From Planctomycetota bacterium (GTDB lineage Bacteria > Planctomycetota > JAJSAM01), in NCBI GenBank assembly GCA_029932425.1, contig JAOZQC010000048.1, positions 763 through 12,054 of the forward strand: a stretch of DNA of 11,292 nt, in the 5' to 3' direction. Position numbers and translations under genes: made by a program. Below, in pieces: positions 1-6,828 of this stretch; positions within the stretch are counted from its first letter, which is position 1; the number at the start of each line of letters is the position of its first letter. The notes under the pieces are model-generated. The model was not told the DNA's origin, did no database searches, and worked only from the letters and a program-made list of their open reading frames with translations.

Positions 1-472
1 CCTGCAGCGAGCTCCATCCCGGCACCGCCCCGTTGATGACCCGGACCGGCCGTCCCCGGAGGTCGGCCCGGGAGCGGAGCCGGGCCGCGAGCCGCGCGGG
101 CCAGGTCTCCCCGTCCGCGAGCCCGATCCCGAAGGTGATGGAATCGCCGAGGCAGAGCACCCGCACCTCCCCGGGGGCCTTGCGCTCCGGGATCTCCTCC
201 CCCCGGATCCCGAGGGCGTTCGTGTGCACCCGGGGAAAGCCGAGGTCGGGCACGTCGATCACCGTGGAGGGGTGGAGCTTCCAGAGCAGCGCCGGATCCG
301 GCTCGTAGATCCGCGGCTCGGAGAGCTCGTGGAAGGGCTCCCGGTCCGCGTAGTCGGACCGGGGGTCGTAGGTGAAGCCCCCGATCCGGAGCCCCGCCTC
401 GAGGAGGGCGAGGAAGAGGATCGGCGACACCACGAGGGTGAGCAGCCGGAGGTGAAGAGAAGGCCGGGCCAT
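1..472 (-). CDS. SGNH/GDSL-family hydrolase, membrane-anchored, C-terminal part outside the window
   Basis: The reading frame is open from ATG at 472 to the left edge, giving 157 residues. Residues 10-24 are hydrophobic and probably form an N-terminal membrane anchor or uncleaved signal, so the enzyme should act outside the cytoplasm. Residues 105-115 read VLCLGDSITFG, the SGNH/GDSL block I, with Ser111 as the expected nucleophile. Residues 147-157 (NGAVPGWSSLQ) match the next conserved segment. The catalytic Asp/His block would lie beyond the edge and cannot be checked. The family contains esterases, lipases and O-acyl hydrolases acting on lipids or acylated sugars; the substrate cannot be told here. 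There is no clear Shine-Dalgarno sequence before 472. A TTG at 496 is the only in-frame alternative before a stop at 502-500, and it would add only eight residues. The gene is divergent from the secreted-protein gene at 738. Confidence 0.88.
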   Translation of the reverse strand, partial: MARPSLHLRLLTLVVSPILFLALLEAGLRIGGFTYDPRSDYADREPFHELSEPRIYEPDPALLWKLHPSTVIDVPDLGFPRVHTNALGIRGEEIPERKAPGEVRVLCLGDSITFGIGLADGETWPARLAARLRSRADLRGRPVRVINGAVPGWSSLQ

Positions 473-557
473 GATCGTGCGCGGGAACCGCCGCAAAGCC
501 TACCCGATGGGGGGAGCCGGACCCCCCAAGGAAGAAACCGGACCGGTCGGATCCGCA

Positions 558-598
558 TTGGTGACCACTTTCCGAACCGGTAGTATGTGTCGGTTCGG
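558..598 (+). promoter_or_regulatory. Candidate promoter with inverted-repeat operator around the -10
   Basis: TTGGTG (558-563) and TAGTAT (581-586) are separated by 17 bases, a sigma70-like arrangement with 3/6 and 4/6 matches to consensus. TAGTAT lies in the 11-base spacer of a perfect inverted repeat, CCGAACCG (572-579) and CGGTTCGG (591-598). A dimeric regulator bound there would cover the -10. The implied transcript would carry a leader of about 145 bases before the gene at 738. The repeat is visible directly; promoter and operator roles are inferred. Confidence 0.4.
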
Positions 599-689
599 GG
601 ACGGGTTTCCGGCGGCGCGCGGATCGCCCCGTGTAATGGGGGGGACACGGGGCGCGAGTCCACCGGGGCACGATCCTTGCTGGAGCGTT

Positions 690-701
690 GCCGATATCGG
701 C
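690..701. promoter_or_regulatory. 12-bp perfect palindrome in the leader of the secreted-protein gene
   Basis: GCCGATATCGGC is a perfect palindrome lying 36 bases upstream of the ATG at 738. It could be a protein-binding site or a small hairpin in the leader. A 12-bp palindrome can arise by chance in GC-rich DNA, so the functional claim is weak. Confidence 0.2.
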
Positions 702-737
702 GGGTAGGGCAGGATCCCGGCGGAAAGGAAGGTGGAC

Positions 738-1706
738 ATGACAAGGCAGGGGTGGTTCGGATTCATATGCTTTCTCTCCCTCTTCTTCTTCGCGGCCGCG
801 GTGACGGCGGGCGACAAGCCCCCTCCGAAGCCGAAACCGAAGCCCCCGGTGAAGAAGCCCGCGCCTGACCAGACCCTGGTCCGTATGAAGCGGCGCCTCC
901 AGAAGGTCGACCGGCTGCCCCACGCGGCGGAGGTCCGGGCCATGTTCGCCTCTCTGAAGAAGAAGGTGGAGAACGAGGAGGAGGCGGCCGACAAGGAACC
1001 ACCCGCCGGCTTCACCTCGGGGAAGCGCGCGATGCCCCTTCCCACGAAGGTGCGCCAGATGCAGGAGACGCTGGAGACGAAGTCCCTGCGGGCCTGGGCG
1101 AAGCGGTTCGATCCCCGCCAGCCCCACCCGGCGACGAACACGCCGGCCCCCTCCGCGGGTCCCGGCATCGTGTTCAAGGCGCCTTACTCCGACTGGGGTC
1201 GCAACCTGAACATCGACAGCGGGTGTCTCGCCCGATCCGACGGCAATTCGCAGGTCGGGACGATCTACGCGGATGCTCTCTCCTCATCCACGGGGAGCTA
1301 CCGGCGGGGAGAGTGCTACACCTGGATGGAGCAGGCCTTCACGGCTCCCCGCTCCGGCAAGATGACGGTGAAGATCCTCTATCAGAACGTGCAGTGCTTC
1401 GTGACCTGCATCCAGCTTCTCGACTACTGCAACCAGAGCAACAGCTCTCTCTGGGGGTTCATCTGCCAGCCGCGGACGGACAACTGGCAGGAGCATCGCG
1501 TGGAGCTCGTGAAGGTACCCGTCCCCGTCGCCCTCGAGAAGTACTTTGACAACCGGACCCTCACCCTCCCCACGGTGGACGTGCAGAAGGGGGAGGCCCT
1601 TCTCCTGGGCGCCGGGATCCGCCAGTACGACCGATCCCGGTACGGCGGGGCCTCGACCGGCTCCTGCATGGCCCGGGTCTGGAGAATCGTGGTGACGATC
1701 CAATAG
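738..1706 (+). CDS. Secreted cysteine-rich protein of unknown function
   Basis: This 322-residue protein belongs to no family I recognise. Residues 1-24 form a signal peptide: Arg3, a hydrophobic core rich in Phe/Leu, and a cleavage site of type VTA|GD. The ATG at 738 is preferred over an in-frame GTG at 732 because AAAGGAAGG (724-732) lies five bases before it. Residues 28-43 form a Pro/Lys-rich linker (PPPKPKPKPPVKKPAP). A charged helical stretch covers about 45-125. A beta-rich C-terminal domain covers about 145-322, with alternating hydrophobic strands such as the closing ARVWRIVVTIQ. The mature protein has seven cysteines (163, 193, 220, 224, 231, 243, 310), all in that domain, suggesting disulfides outside the cytoplasm. 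A jelly-roll or carbohydrate-binding-like sandwich is possible but unproven. The gene is followed by a strong hairpin and appears monocistronic. Confidence 0.8.
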   Translation: MTRQGWFGFICFLSLFFFAAAVTAGDKPPPKPKPKPPVKKPAPDQTLVRMKRRLQKVDRLPHAAEVRAMFASLKKKVENEEEAADKEPPAGFTSGKRAMPLPTKVRQMQETLETKSLRAWAKRFDPRQPHPATNTPAPSAGPGIVFKAPYSDWGRNLNIDSGCLARSDGNSQVGTIYADALSSSTGSYRRGECYTWMEQAFTAPRSGKMTVKILYQNVQCFVTCIQLLDYCNQSNSSLWGFICQPRTDNWQEHRVELVKVPVPVALEKYFDNRTLTLPTVDVQKGEALLLGAGIRQYDRSRYGGASTGSCMARVWRIVVTIQ

Positions 1707-1725
1707 GGCGGGTGCCCGTCACGCC

Positions 1726-1759
1726 GCGGGGAGTCCGGGCCGGTACCCGGGCTCCCCGC
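1726..1759 (+). terminator. Strong hairpin downstream of the secreted-protein gene
   Basis: Positions 1726-1739 pair with 1746-1759 to give a 14-bp stem (arms GCGGGGAGTCCGGG and CCCGGGCTCCCCGC). There is a single G-T wobble and a six-base loop, CCGGTA. It begins 20 bases after the stop codon at 1706. No T-run follows, so it is not a textbook intrinsic terminator. A terminator or 3'-end-stabilising role is inferred from the position and stem strength. Confidence 0.55.
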
Positions 1760-1900
1760 CCGGCGCGCGGGCGATGAGCGGCGAGGGCCGAACACCCGGA
1801 GGGCCGCCCCCCGGAAGCGGAGCGCGGCCCGTTCCGGGAGATCCGTCCCCGAATCGACTTTCCGGGGGCCCGGTCTCGCCGCGCGCCCCGCGCGCGGAAT

Positions 1901-1930
1901 CCGGCCCGTCCCGGCGAGGACGGGAGCCGG
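1901..1930. other. Hairpin in the noncoding gap
   Basis: CCCGTCC (1905-1911) and GGACGGG (1918-1924) form a perfect 7-bp stem around a six-base loop. After a two-base bulge (1925-1926) the stem extends by CCGG (1901-1904) pairing with CCGG (1927-1930), giving 11 bp in all. It lies about 30 bases upstream of the TTGACG hexamer. Its role is unknown: it could be a structured transcript, a regulatory site, or a chance consequence of base composition. Confidence 0.35.
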
Positions 1931-2541
1931 CACGTTCTCCGGACCCGCTCCCGCCCTCCGCTTGACGGACGGGGACGGGTGTGCCATGTTCCTGGGGACT
2001 TCCCCGCGCCGGGGAAAAGCGAGTCCACGGAGAACGTCCCCGCATGAGAAGGATCACCACCGTCCCGCCCGCCGCACTTCCCTTCCCGGCGGCGGGTGGC
2101 CGGTGTCCTCGCCGCCCCCGCCGCGGTAGGGAGGGGATGGGCGGGGGCCGGCCGGCGGTTCCCGGGGGCGCGGAGCGCGAGGCTCCGGCCCCGGTGATCC
2201 GGCTCCCGGCGAGGGAGGCGGGACCGGAGACCTCGGAGGTCGGGTTCCTCTCCACGGCGCTCGACCGGGGCCCCCCCGCGGCGGCGGGGCGCGCCGCCTT
2301 TCCTCGGGCGGGAGGAGACCGGGGCCACCTCCCCGCGGCGGGCGGCCGAATCACCCTCCGGGACGGCCTCGCACGCGCCTCGCCTCCGGACTCCCGGTGC
2401 CCCGCCGATCCGCGCCCCCGGCCCCGGATCCCCGTTCCCCATGCCGCGCGCCTCGCGGGGAGGAGCGAGATGCCGGAGGTGCTCCCTCCCGCCGCGAACC
2501 GCGCCGCCGGGCCCCGGCCCCCGGGCGGCACCCCCTGACCC

Positions 2542-5500
2542 ATGGAGACGCTCCCCGCCCGCATCCTGTCCGCCCTCCGCCAGTCGGCCAGGACCCTGGC
2601 CGCGGCCCCGCCCGGGGATCGCGAGGAGCACCGGCGCCGGCGGGCGAAGCTCCGGGAGTCCCTGGCCGACCTCTCCTGGAACGGGGACCTGGTGCAAGCC
2701 CTCCGCGAGCACCTCTTTCACGTGGGGACCCGGCTGGAGAAGCTCCTGGGGGAGGCGGTCACCGGCCCCACCGCCGCCCTCGAGATCGAGGAGCTCCGGG
2801 GCGACCTGAGCTGGATCCCCCTGGTCCTCCCCGAGGGAGCCCTCGACGAGGTGCTCACCGCCCTCGCCGCCGAGCTGGGATCCATCCACGTCACCGCCGA
2901 GGAGCTGGCCCCGGAGGACGGGGGCCGGCTCCTGGACGCCGCCCGCGCGGAGCGGGACCGGATCGAGGAGATCCGGCGCGAGCGGCTCCGCCGCCGGGCG
3001 GAGAGGATCCTGGCCGGGGACGCCGACCTCGTCGGGGACCTCTGGCCCGCCTGGCTCGCGGCCCGCGACCACGGCACCCCGGAGATCCGGGCCCGGCTGG
3101 AGGCGGAGATGAAGCGCCGGGTGGAGGACCTGGACCTCCCGGAGGCCGCCGACGCGCTCGCCCGGTTCGCCGCGGAAGCGGAAGACCATTCCCTCGACGT
3201 CATGGCCTCTCTCCCGGAGCGCACACCGGAGGCGGCGGTGGAGGCCCTCCGCACCGAGGGCCGGCGTCTGGACCGCCTCCGCGCCCTGCTCCGGAGAGTG
3301 CAGAGGGCGGCGGCGGCCCGGAAGCGGGATCACCCGGAGGCGGCGCGGGAACTCGCGAGATGGGACCGGCGCCTGCGCCGGGCGGGTCGCCGCGTCCGGC
3401 GGGAATCCCAGGAGGTGGGGCTCCAGGGGCGCCTCGTCTCGATCTTCGGGGCGCGGTTCGCCGCCTTCTTCGACGGCCTGATCCTCTGGCTCATCCTGGC
3501 CTTCCTGGGGATCCTGGTGGTGGAGGCGGTGATCCCCTCCCCCATCCCCCCCGATAACGCCACGCCGGTGGAGGTGGCCCGCGCCGCGCGCTGGGCGACA
3601 TGGCACCACGTCATCATCTGGGCCGACACCTCGATCTGCCTGGTCTTCCTCCTCGAGTTCTTCGGGAAGCTGGCCCTGGTGCGGGGACGCCTCTCCTGGG
3701 CCGCCCGGCACTTCCTCGTCGACCTCGTCCCCTCGATCCCCTTCGGCCTCTTCACCTACCACGCCCTGAACCTCCTGCGGGCGGGCCGGGCGGTGCGCCT
3801 CATCCGCTTCGTCCGGGCCGCGCGGCCGGTGATCCGGTTCTTCCGGTTCTTCGGGTTCCTGCAACGGGGGATGGACGGCCTCGTGCGGCTCCACGGATCG
3901 TTGCTCAACCGGAACATCGTCCTCTTCGAGCCGGCCCGCCTGGAACGGGAGCCTTCCCCGCGCGCCGAGATCACGATGCGCGTGCGCCGCCTGCGGGCGC
4001 TGGCCCGGAAAGCGTGGCGCCGGGCGGCCCGCCGCATGGGAGCCCGGGAAAAATCCGCCTGCCTCCGGGACTTCCTCTCCCGCTTCCCACCCGCGGAGCG
4101 CCTCCTCGCCCTCCCCGTGGAGGCCCGGATCGCGGGAGAGGCGGGCGATGACGCCCTGCGCGCGGAGGACGCCATTGCCGCCCTCACCGGCCTCGACCCG
4201 GGCACCGTGGAGGCCGAGCTCGGTCTCGCCGACGCCGAGCGCCTGGCCCGCACGCTCCGGCGGCTCGACGTCCCCCTCCTTCGCCTCCTCCCCGGCCTCC
4301 GGCCCATGATCCGGGCGGTGAGGGAGAGGGGCCGCGGGGGGGGAAGCGACACCGCCGAAACCGCGCTGGAGGAGGTGGCGGCGGCGGGGAAGGCCCTGGG
4401 CCGCTCCCTGGAGCGCCTGCTGGCGAAGATCCACTGGGTCACGGACCTCTCCGGGGTCGTGACGGGCCCCCGGTTCCTCGATCGGCTGGGCACGGCGATG
4501 GCCCAGGCCACGGCCCGGCCCGCGAAGCGCCTGCTCCTCTTCGGCCTGGGCTTCCTGGTGGGCAAGCTCTTCGTGGAGTTCCTCGGTCTCACCGCTCTGC
4601 AGGGGATCGCGGACTGGCTGGAGCGGGTGCTCGGACTCCCCTTCATCATCCTCGGAGCGGGCTGCCTGGTGGTCCTCGTGCTGGGGGTGTGGCTGCGGCG
4701 GATCGCGGGGGAGGCCACGGACTTCTACGCCCGGACCGCGGAGGCCCAGTACCTGAACCTCCTCAAGTCCGCCAAGCTGGATCGCCTCGACGACGACCTG
4801 GAGATGCTCTGGGAGCGATCCCTCCGGCCGGAGGCCATCGTGCGGGAGCTTTCCGCCGAGGGGCCGGAGGCCCTCCGCGAGCGATTCGAGAAGGGACCGG
4901 GGCCGGGGGGCGTCCGGATGCTCGAGGACCGGATCCTCCAGCTCTACCGGGACTACCTCGACGGGGCGATGTTCCACCCGAGCGACACGAAGCTCGCGAA
5001 CCAGCTCCTCGGCAACCTCTCCCTGGAGAACATCCGCACCGAGCGGCTGCGGATCCCCCGCAAGGAGCGGCGGCGCCTGGACGCCCTGGACCTGGACCGG
5101 GCGCACTCCGCGTTCCGGGGACCGTACCTGTGGTTCCAGTCGATCAACCACTCCGTGGCCCAGTGGACGGCCCGGCTCATCGTGGAGTACAACCGGACGG
5201 CGATCCCGCGGGCGGAGAGGGCGAGCTGGCCCGCGGAGCGGGTCCGGGAGTTCGAGGAGTGGCTCGACCGGAAGATCCGGGGGGAACGGATCGAGCCCCG
5301 GCGGGACTCCTCCCCGGAGGAGTTCGTTACCACGGACTTCACCGCCCTCCACTTCCTCTCCGCGGAGGAGCGGCGGGACCGGGCGGTGGCGGATCGCTTC
5401 GGAGAACGGACGCTGCAGGCGGTGCGCGCGGACCGGCGCGCCATGATCCGGACGATCTTCGGCACCTACCCCTTCCACCGCCTCCCCCGGGCGGACCGCA

Positions 5501-6495
5501 CCGTGAACCCCTTCCTCCTGTACACGCGCTACCTCGCCGGGGGCAGGGTCCTCCTCCTGCCCTTCTACCTGGCCGGGCTCCTGCTCCGGCTCCTCGGCTG
5601 GTTCATCCGGCGGATCCGCGCCACCCTGCGCGAGGTCTTCCACCCCACGGTGATCGAGAAGGACGAGCGCGAGACCTGGGCCGGGTTCGACGTCGCGGTG
5701 CGGAAGATCAACCGGATGCGGAAACCCCAGTTCATGGAATGCGTCCGGCTCCGGGCGACGTTCGACCCCGAGTACCTGGGCCTGGCGCTGCTCCCGGAAT
5801 CGGAGTCGGGGCTGGAAGGGCGAACCTACCGGGAGGACCTGGAGCGCATCGGGGCCACCCGCACGGAGTGGGATCCCCTGAGGGAGATCCGCGAGGAACG
5901 GGTCTCCGCCCTCCACGAGTTCTCGGAGCTCGTGGAGGCCGCGGGAGGACCGGAGCGCTTCGTGGAGAAGCTGCGGGGCGCGGGAGAGACCCGGCCCTGG
6001 CGCGAGGCCTACCGGGCGGCGGCCGTCGCCTACCTCATCGACTACCAGGACGTTCGGACCCTCCACTCCCTCGAGGTGCGGGCGGAGCGGCTCCTCCGGG
6101 AGGCGGTCGACAGGAGGGGGAGGGTCCCGGGGACCGGGGTCTGCCGCCGGCTCCTCCGCCTCCTGGTGCCCGCCCGGGGGCTTCGCGACTCCTTCGACCG
6201 GTTTCTCGCCCGCTACGGTCCCCGCGATCTCTCCCGGCGGGAGCGGAGATGGGCCTGGCGGGCGGTGCGCGCGGACCACGGGGGGTTGAAACGGCGGATC
6301 CGGCTGGGCACGGCCCTCGATCCCGGGGCGGACCCGGCGGGCGAGGCCCTCGTGATCCTGGGGCGCGTGGCCCGGCATCCCGAGTCCTGGAGCGACCAGC
6401 TCCTGGCGCTCCGGACGGTGCAGACGCTCTCCGTGATCGACGTCCGGAACTACCGGACCCTGGTGTGGGACCTCGGGGGATACGGAGAGGGGTGA
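2542..6495 (+). CDS. Large membrane protein with a voltage-sensor (S1-S4) domain and no visible pore
   Basis: The protein is 1317 residues long. Residues 1-300 are soluble, helical and highly charged, with probable coiled coil at 133-157 and 234-290. Residues 307-437 form a voltage-sensor domain. S1 is about 309-331. S2 is about 357-379, with Asp362, Phe369 and Glu372 spaced like Shaker E283, F290 and E293. S3 is about 390-404 with Asp394 in VDLVPSIPF, like Shaker D316. S4 is about 411-437, with Arg at 413, 416, 419, 422, 425 and 428 at exact three-residue steps, then 432 and 435. No hydrophobic S5 or TVGYG-type filter follows. The rest is unrecognised. It carries membrane segments near 664-683, 697-718 and 1003-1022 between long charged regions. 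ATG 2542 directly follows an in-frame stop (2536-2538) and has no Shine-Dalgarno, unlike most neighbours, so the start could be leaderless. The voltage-sensing architecture is well supported; ion conduction or an effector role is unknown. Confidence 0.85.
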   Translation: METLPARILSALRQSARTLAAAPPGDREEHRRRRAKLRESLADLSWNGDLVQALREHLFHVGTRLEKLLGEAVTGPTAALEIEELRGDLSWIPLVLPEGALDEVLTALAAELGSIHVTAEELAPEDGGRLLDAARAERDRIEEIRRERLRRRAERILAGDADLVGDLWPAWLAARDHGTPEIRARLEAEMKRRVEDLDLPEAADALARFAAEAEDHSLDVMASLPERTPEAAVEALRTEGRRLDRLRALLRRVQRAAAARKRDHPEAARELARWDRRLRRAGRRVRRESQEVGLQGRLVSIFGARFAAFFDGLILWLILAFLGILVVEAVIPSPIPPDNATPVEVARAARWATWHHVIIWADTSICLVFLLEFFGKLALVRGRLSWAARHFLVDLVPSIPFGLFTYHALNLLRAGRAVRLIRFVRAARPVIRFFRFFGFLQRGMDGLVRLHGSLLNRNIVLFEPARLEREPSPRAEITMRVRRLRALARKAWRRAARRMGAREKSACLRDFLSRFPPAERLLALPVEARIAGEAGDDALRAEDAIAALTGLDPGTVEAELGLADAERLARTLRRLDVPLLRLLPGLRPMIRAVRERGRGGGSDTAETALEEVAAAGKALGRSLERLLAKIHWVTDLSGVVTGPRFLDRLGTAMAQATARPAKRLLLFGLGFLVGKLFVEFLGLTALQGIADWLERVLGLPFIILGAGCLVVLVLGVWLRRIAGEATDFYARTAEAQYLNLLKSAKLDRLDDDLEMLWERSLRPEAIVRELSAEGPEALRERFEKGPGPGGVRMLEDRILQLYRDYLDGAMFHPSDTKLANQLLGNLSLENIRTERLRIPRKERRRLDALDLDRAHSAFRGPYLWFQSINHSVAQWTARLIVEYNRTAIPRAERASWPAERVREFEEWLDRKIRGERIEPRRDSSPEEFVTTDFTALHFLSAEERRDRAVADRFGERTLQAVRADRRAMIRTIFGTYPFHRLPRADRTVNPFLLYTRYLAGGRVLLLPFYLAGLLLRLLGWFIRRIRATLREVFHPTVIEKDERETWAGFDVAVRKINRMRKPQFMECVRLRATFDPEYLGLALLPESESGLEGRTYREDLERIGATRTEWDPLREIREERVSALHEFSELVEAAGGPERFVEKLRGAGETRPWREAYRAAAVAYLIDYQDVRTLHSLEVRAERLLREAVDRRGRVPGTGVCRRLLRLLVPARGLRDSFDRFLARYGPRDLSRRERRWAWRAVRADHGGLKRRIRLGTALDPGADPAGEALVILGRVARHPESWSDQLLALRTVQTLSVIDVRNYRTLVWDLGGYGEG

Positions 6496-6502
6496 GCGCC
6501 CG

Positions 6503-6519
6503 CCGCGGGAGCCCCGCGG
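6503..6519 (+). terminator. GC-rich hairpin just after the voltage-sensor gene
   Basis: CCGCGGG (6503-6509) and CCCGCGG (6513-6519) form a perfect 7-bp stem with a three-base loop, eight bases after the stop at 6495. A second short stem, GCGCCC/GGGCGC, lies at 6558-6571. Neither is followed by a T-run. Together they may separate the large gene's transcript from the Cys-rich gene at 6617, but terminator function is only inferred. Confidence 0.35.
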
Positions 6520-6616
6520 ACCGACGCCCCGCCCGCGCGAAGGCCGGCCGAAAGCGTGCGCCCTCGGGCGCGCGGCACGGTACCATGAACCGGACGCCGT
6601 CGACCCGGAGGCTCTC

Positions 6617-6823
6617 ATGTCCACCGCCGAGAAGGGCGACCCCGCGGAGCGCTGCCCCTTCGATCCCGAGGTGATCCGCGCCCGAGACTGCCCCTACACC
6701 GAGGAGTGTCCGTGGTACGTCGCGGAGGACCCGGACGATCCGAGCCGGTGCTTCTGCGCGGTGGGAGAGACGCCGGAGATGCACCTCCGCAAGCAGCTCG
6801 TCAGGAACCTCCCGAAGGAGTAG
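6617..6823 (+). CDS. Small cysteine-rich protein, unknown function
   Basis: This 68-residue protein is preceded by a good ribosome-binding site, GGAGG at 6607-6611, five bases before the ATG. It has five cysteines: Cys13 (RCPFD), Cys25 and Cys31 (DCPYTEECPWY), and Cys45 and Cys47 (RCFCAVG). There is no signal peptide or membrane segment, so it should be cytoplasmic. The C-P turns and close pairing suggest zinc or iron-sulfur coordination, but no named family comes to mind and metal binding is inference. It ends five bases before the next gene's ATG, and its last codons carry that gene's ribosome-binding site, so the two are almost certainly co-transcribed. The strong start site, clean spacing and ordered cysteines argue that it is a real gene. 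Confidence 0.75.
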   Translation: MSTAEKGDPAERCPFDPEVIRARDCPYTEECPWYVAEDPDDPSRCFCAVGETPEMHLRKQLVRNLPKE

Positions 6824-6828
6824 CGCCC

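Larger units (their letters stand above)
1707..2541. other. 835-base gap without a convincing gene; hairpin-rich
   Basis: No frame here has credible protein character. The open frames on both strands translate to Pro/Arg/Gly/Ala-rich strings with no hydrophobic core, as expected of noncoding DNA near 80% GC. Besides the hairpin at 1726-1759 there are inverted repeats at 1810-1816/1832-1838 (CCCGGAA/TTCCGGG) and 1901-1930 (listed separately). A small one lies at 2000-2005/2011-2016 (TTCCCC/GGGGAA). TTGACG at 1962-1967 is a good -35 hexamer, but the matching position at 1985-1990 (CATGTT) is a poor -10. One plus-strand frame, 1981-2538 (inner ATG 2044), ends in a TGA that lies in frame with, and one codon before, the large gene at 2542. 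I do not call it a gene. Confidence 0.55.

Noticed and set aside
1719..2564. A 281-codon minus-strand open frame filling the noncoding gap.
   Set aside because: Its composition is Gly/Arg/Pro/Ala/Ser throughout, with no hydrophobic core, no recognisable motif and no good start site, so it looks like chance openness at very high GC.
4531..4695. The paired membrane segments at residues 664-718 of the voltage-sensor protein as a channel pore (S5-P-S6).
   Set aside because: They lie over 220 residues after S4, and the linker (TALQGIADWLERV) lacks any TVGYG-like or Nav-like filter, so I do not claim a pore; a novel pore is not excluded.
1561..6624. A 1687-codon open frame on the minus strand, opposite the voltage-sensor gene and the gap before it.
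   Set aside because: Its translation is Pro/Gly/Glu/Arg/His-rich with no domains or membrane segments. The plus strand encodes a structured membrane protein with third-position GC bias. Long antisense frames are expected opposite such genes because stop codons are rare in GC-rich DNA.
6706..6828. A longer start (GTG 6706) for the zinc-ribbon membrane protein.
   Set aside because: It would overlap most of the Cys-rich gene in another frame and add unrelated residues before a textbook N-terminal zinc ribbon. ATG 6829 has a well-spaced ribosome-binding site.
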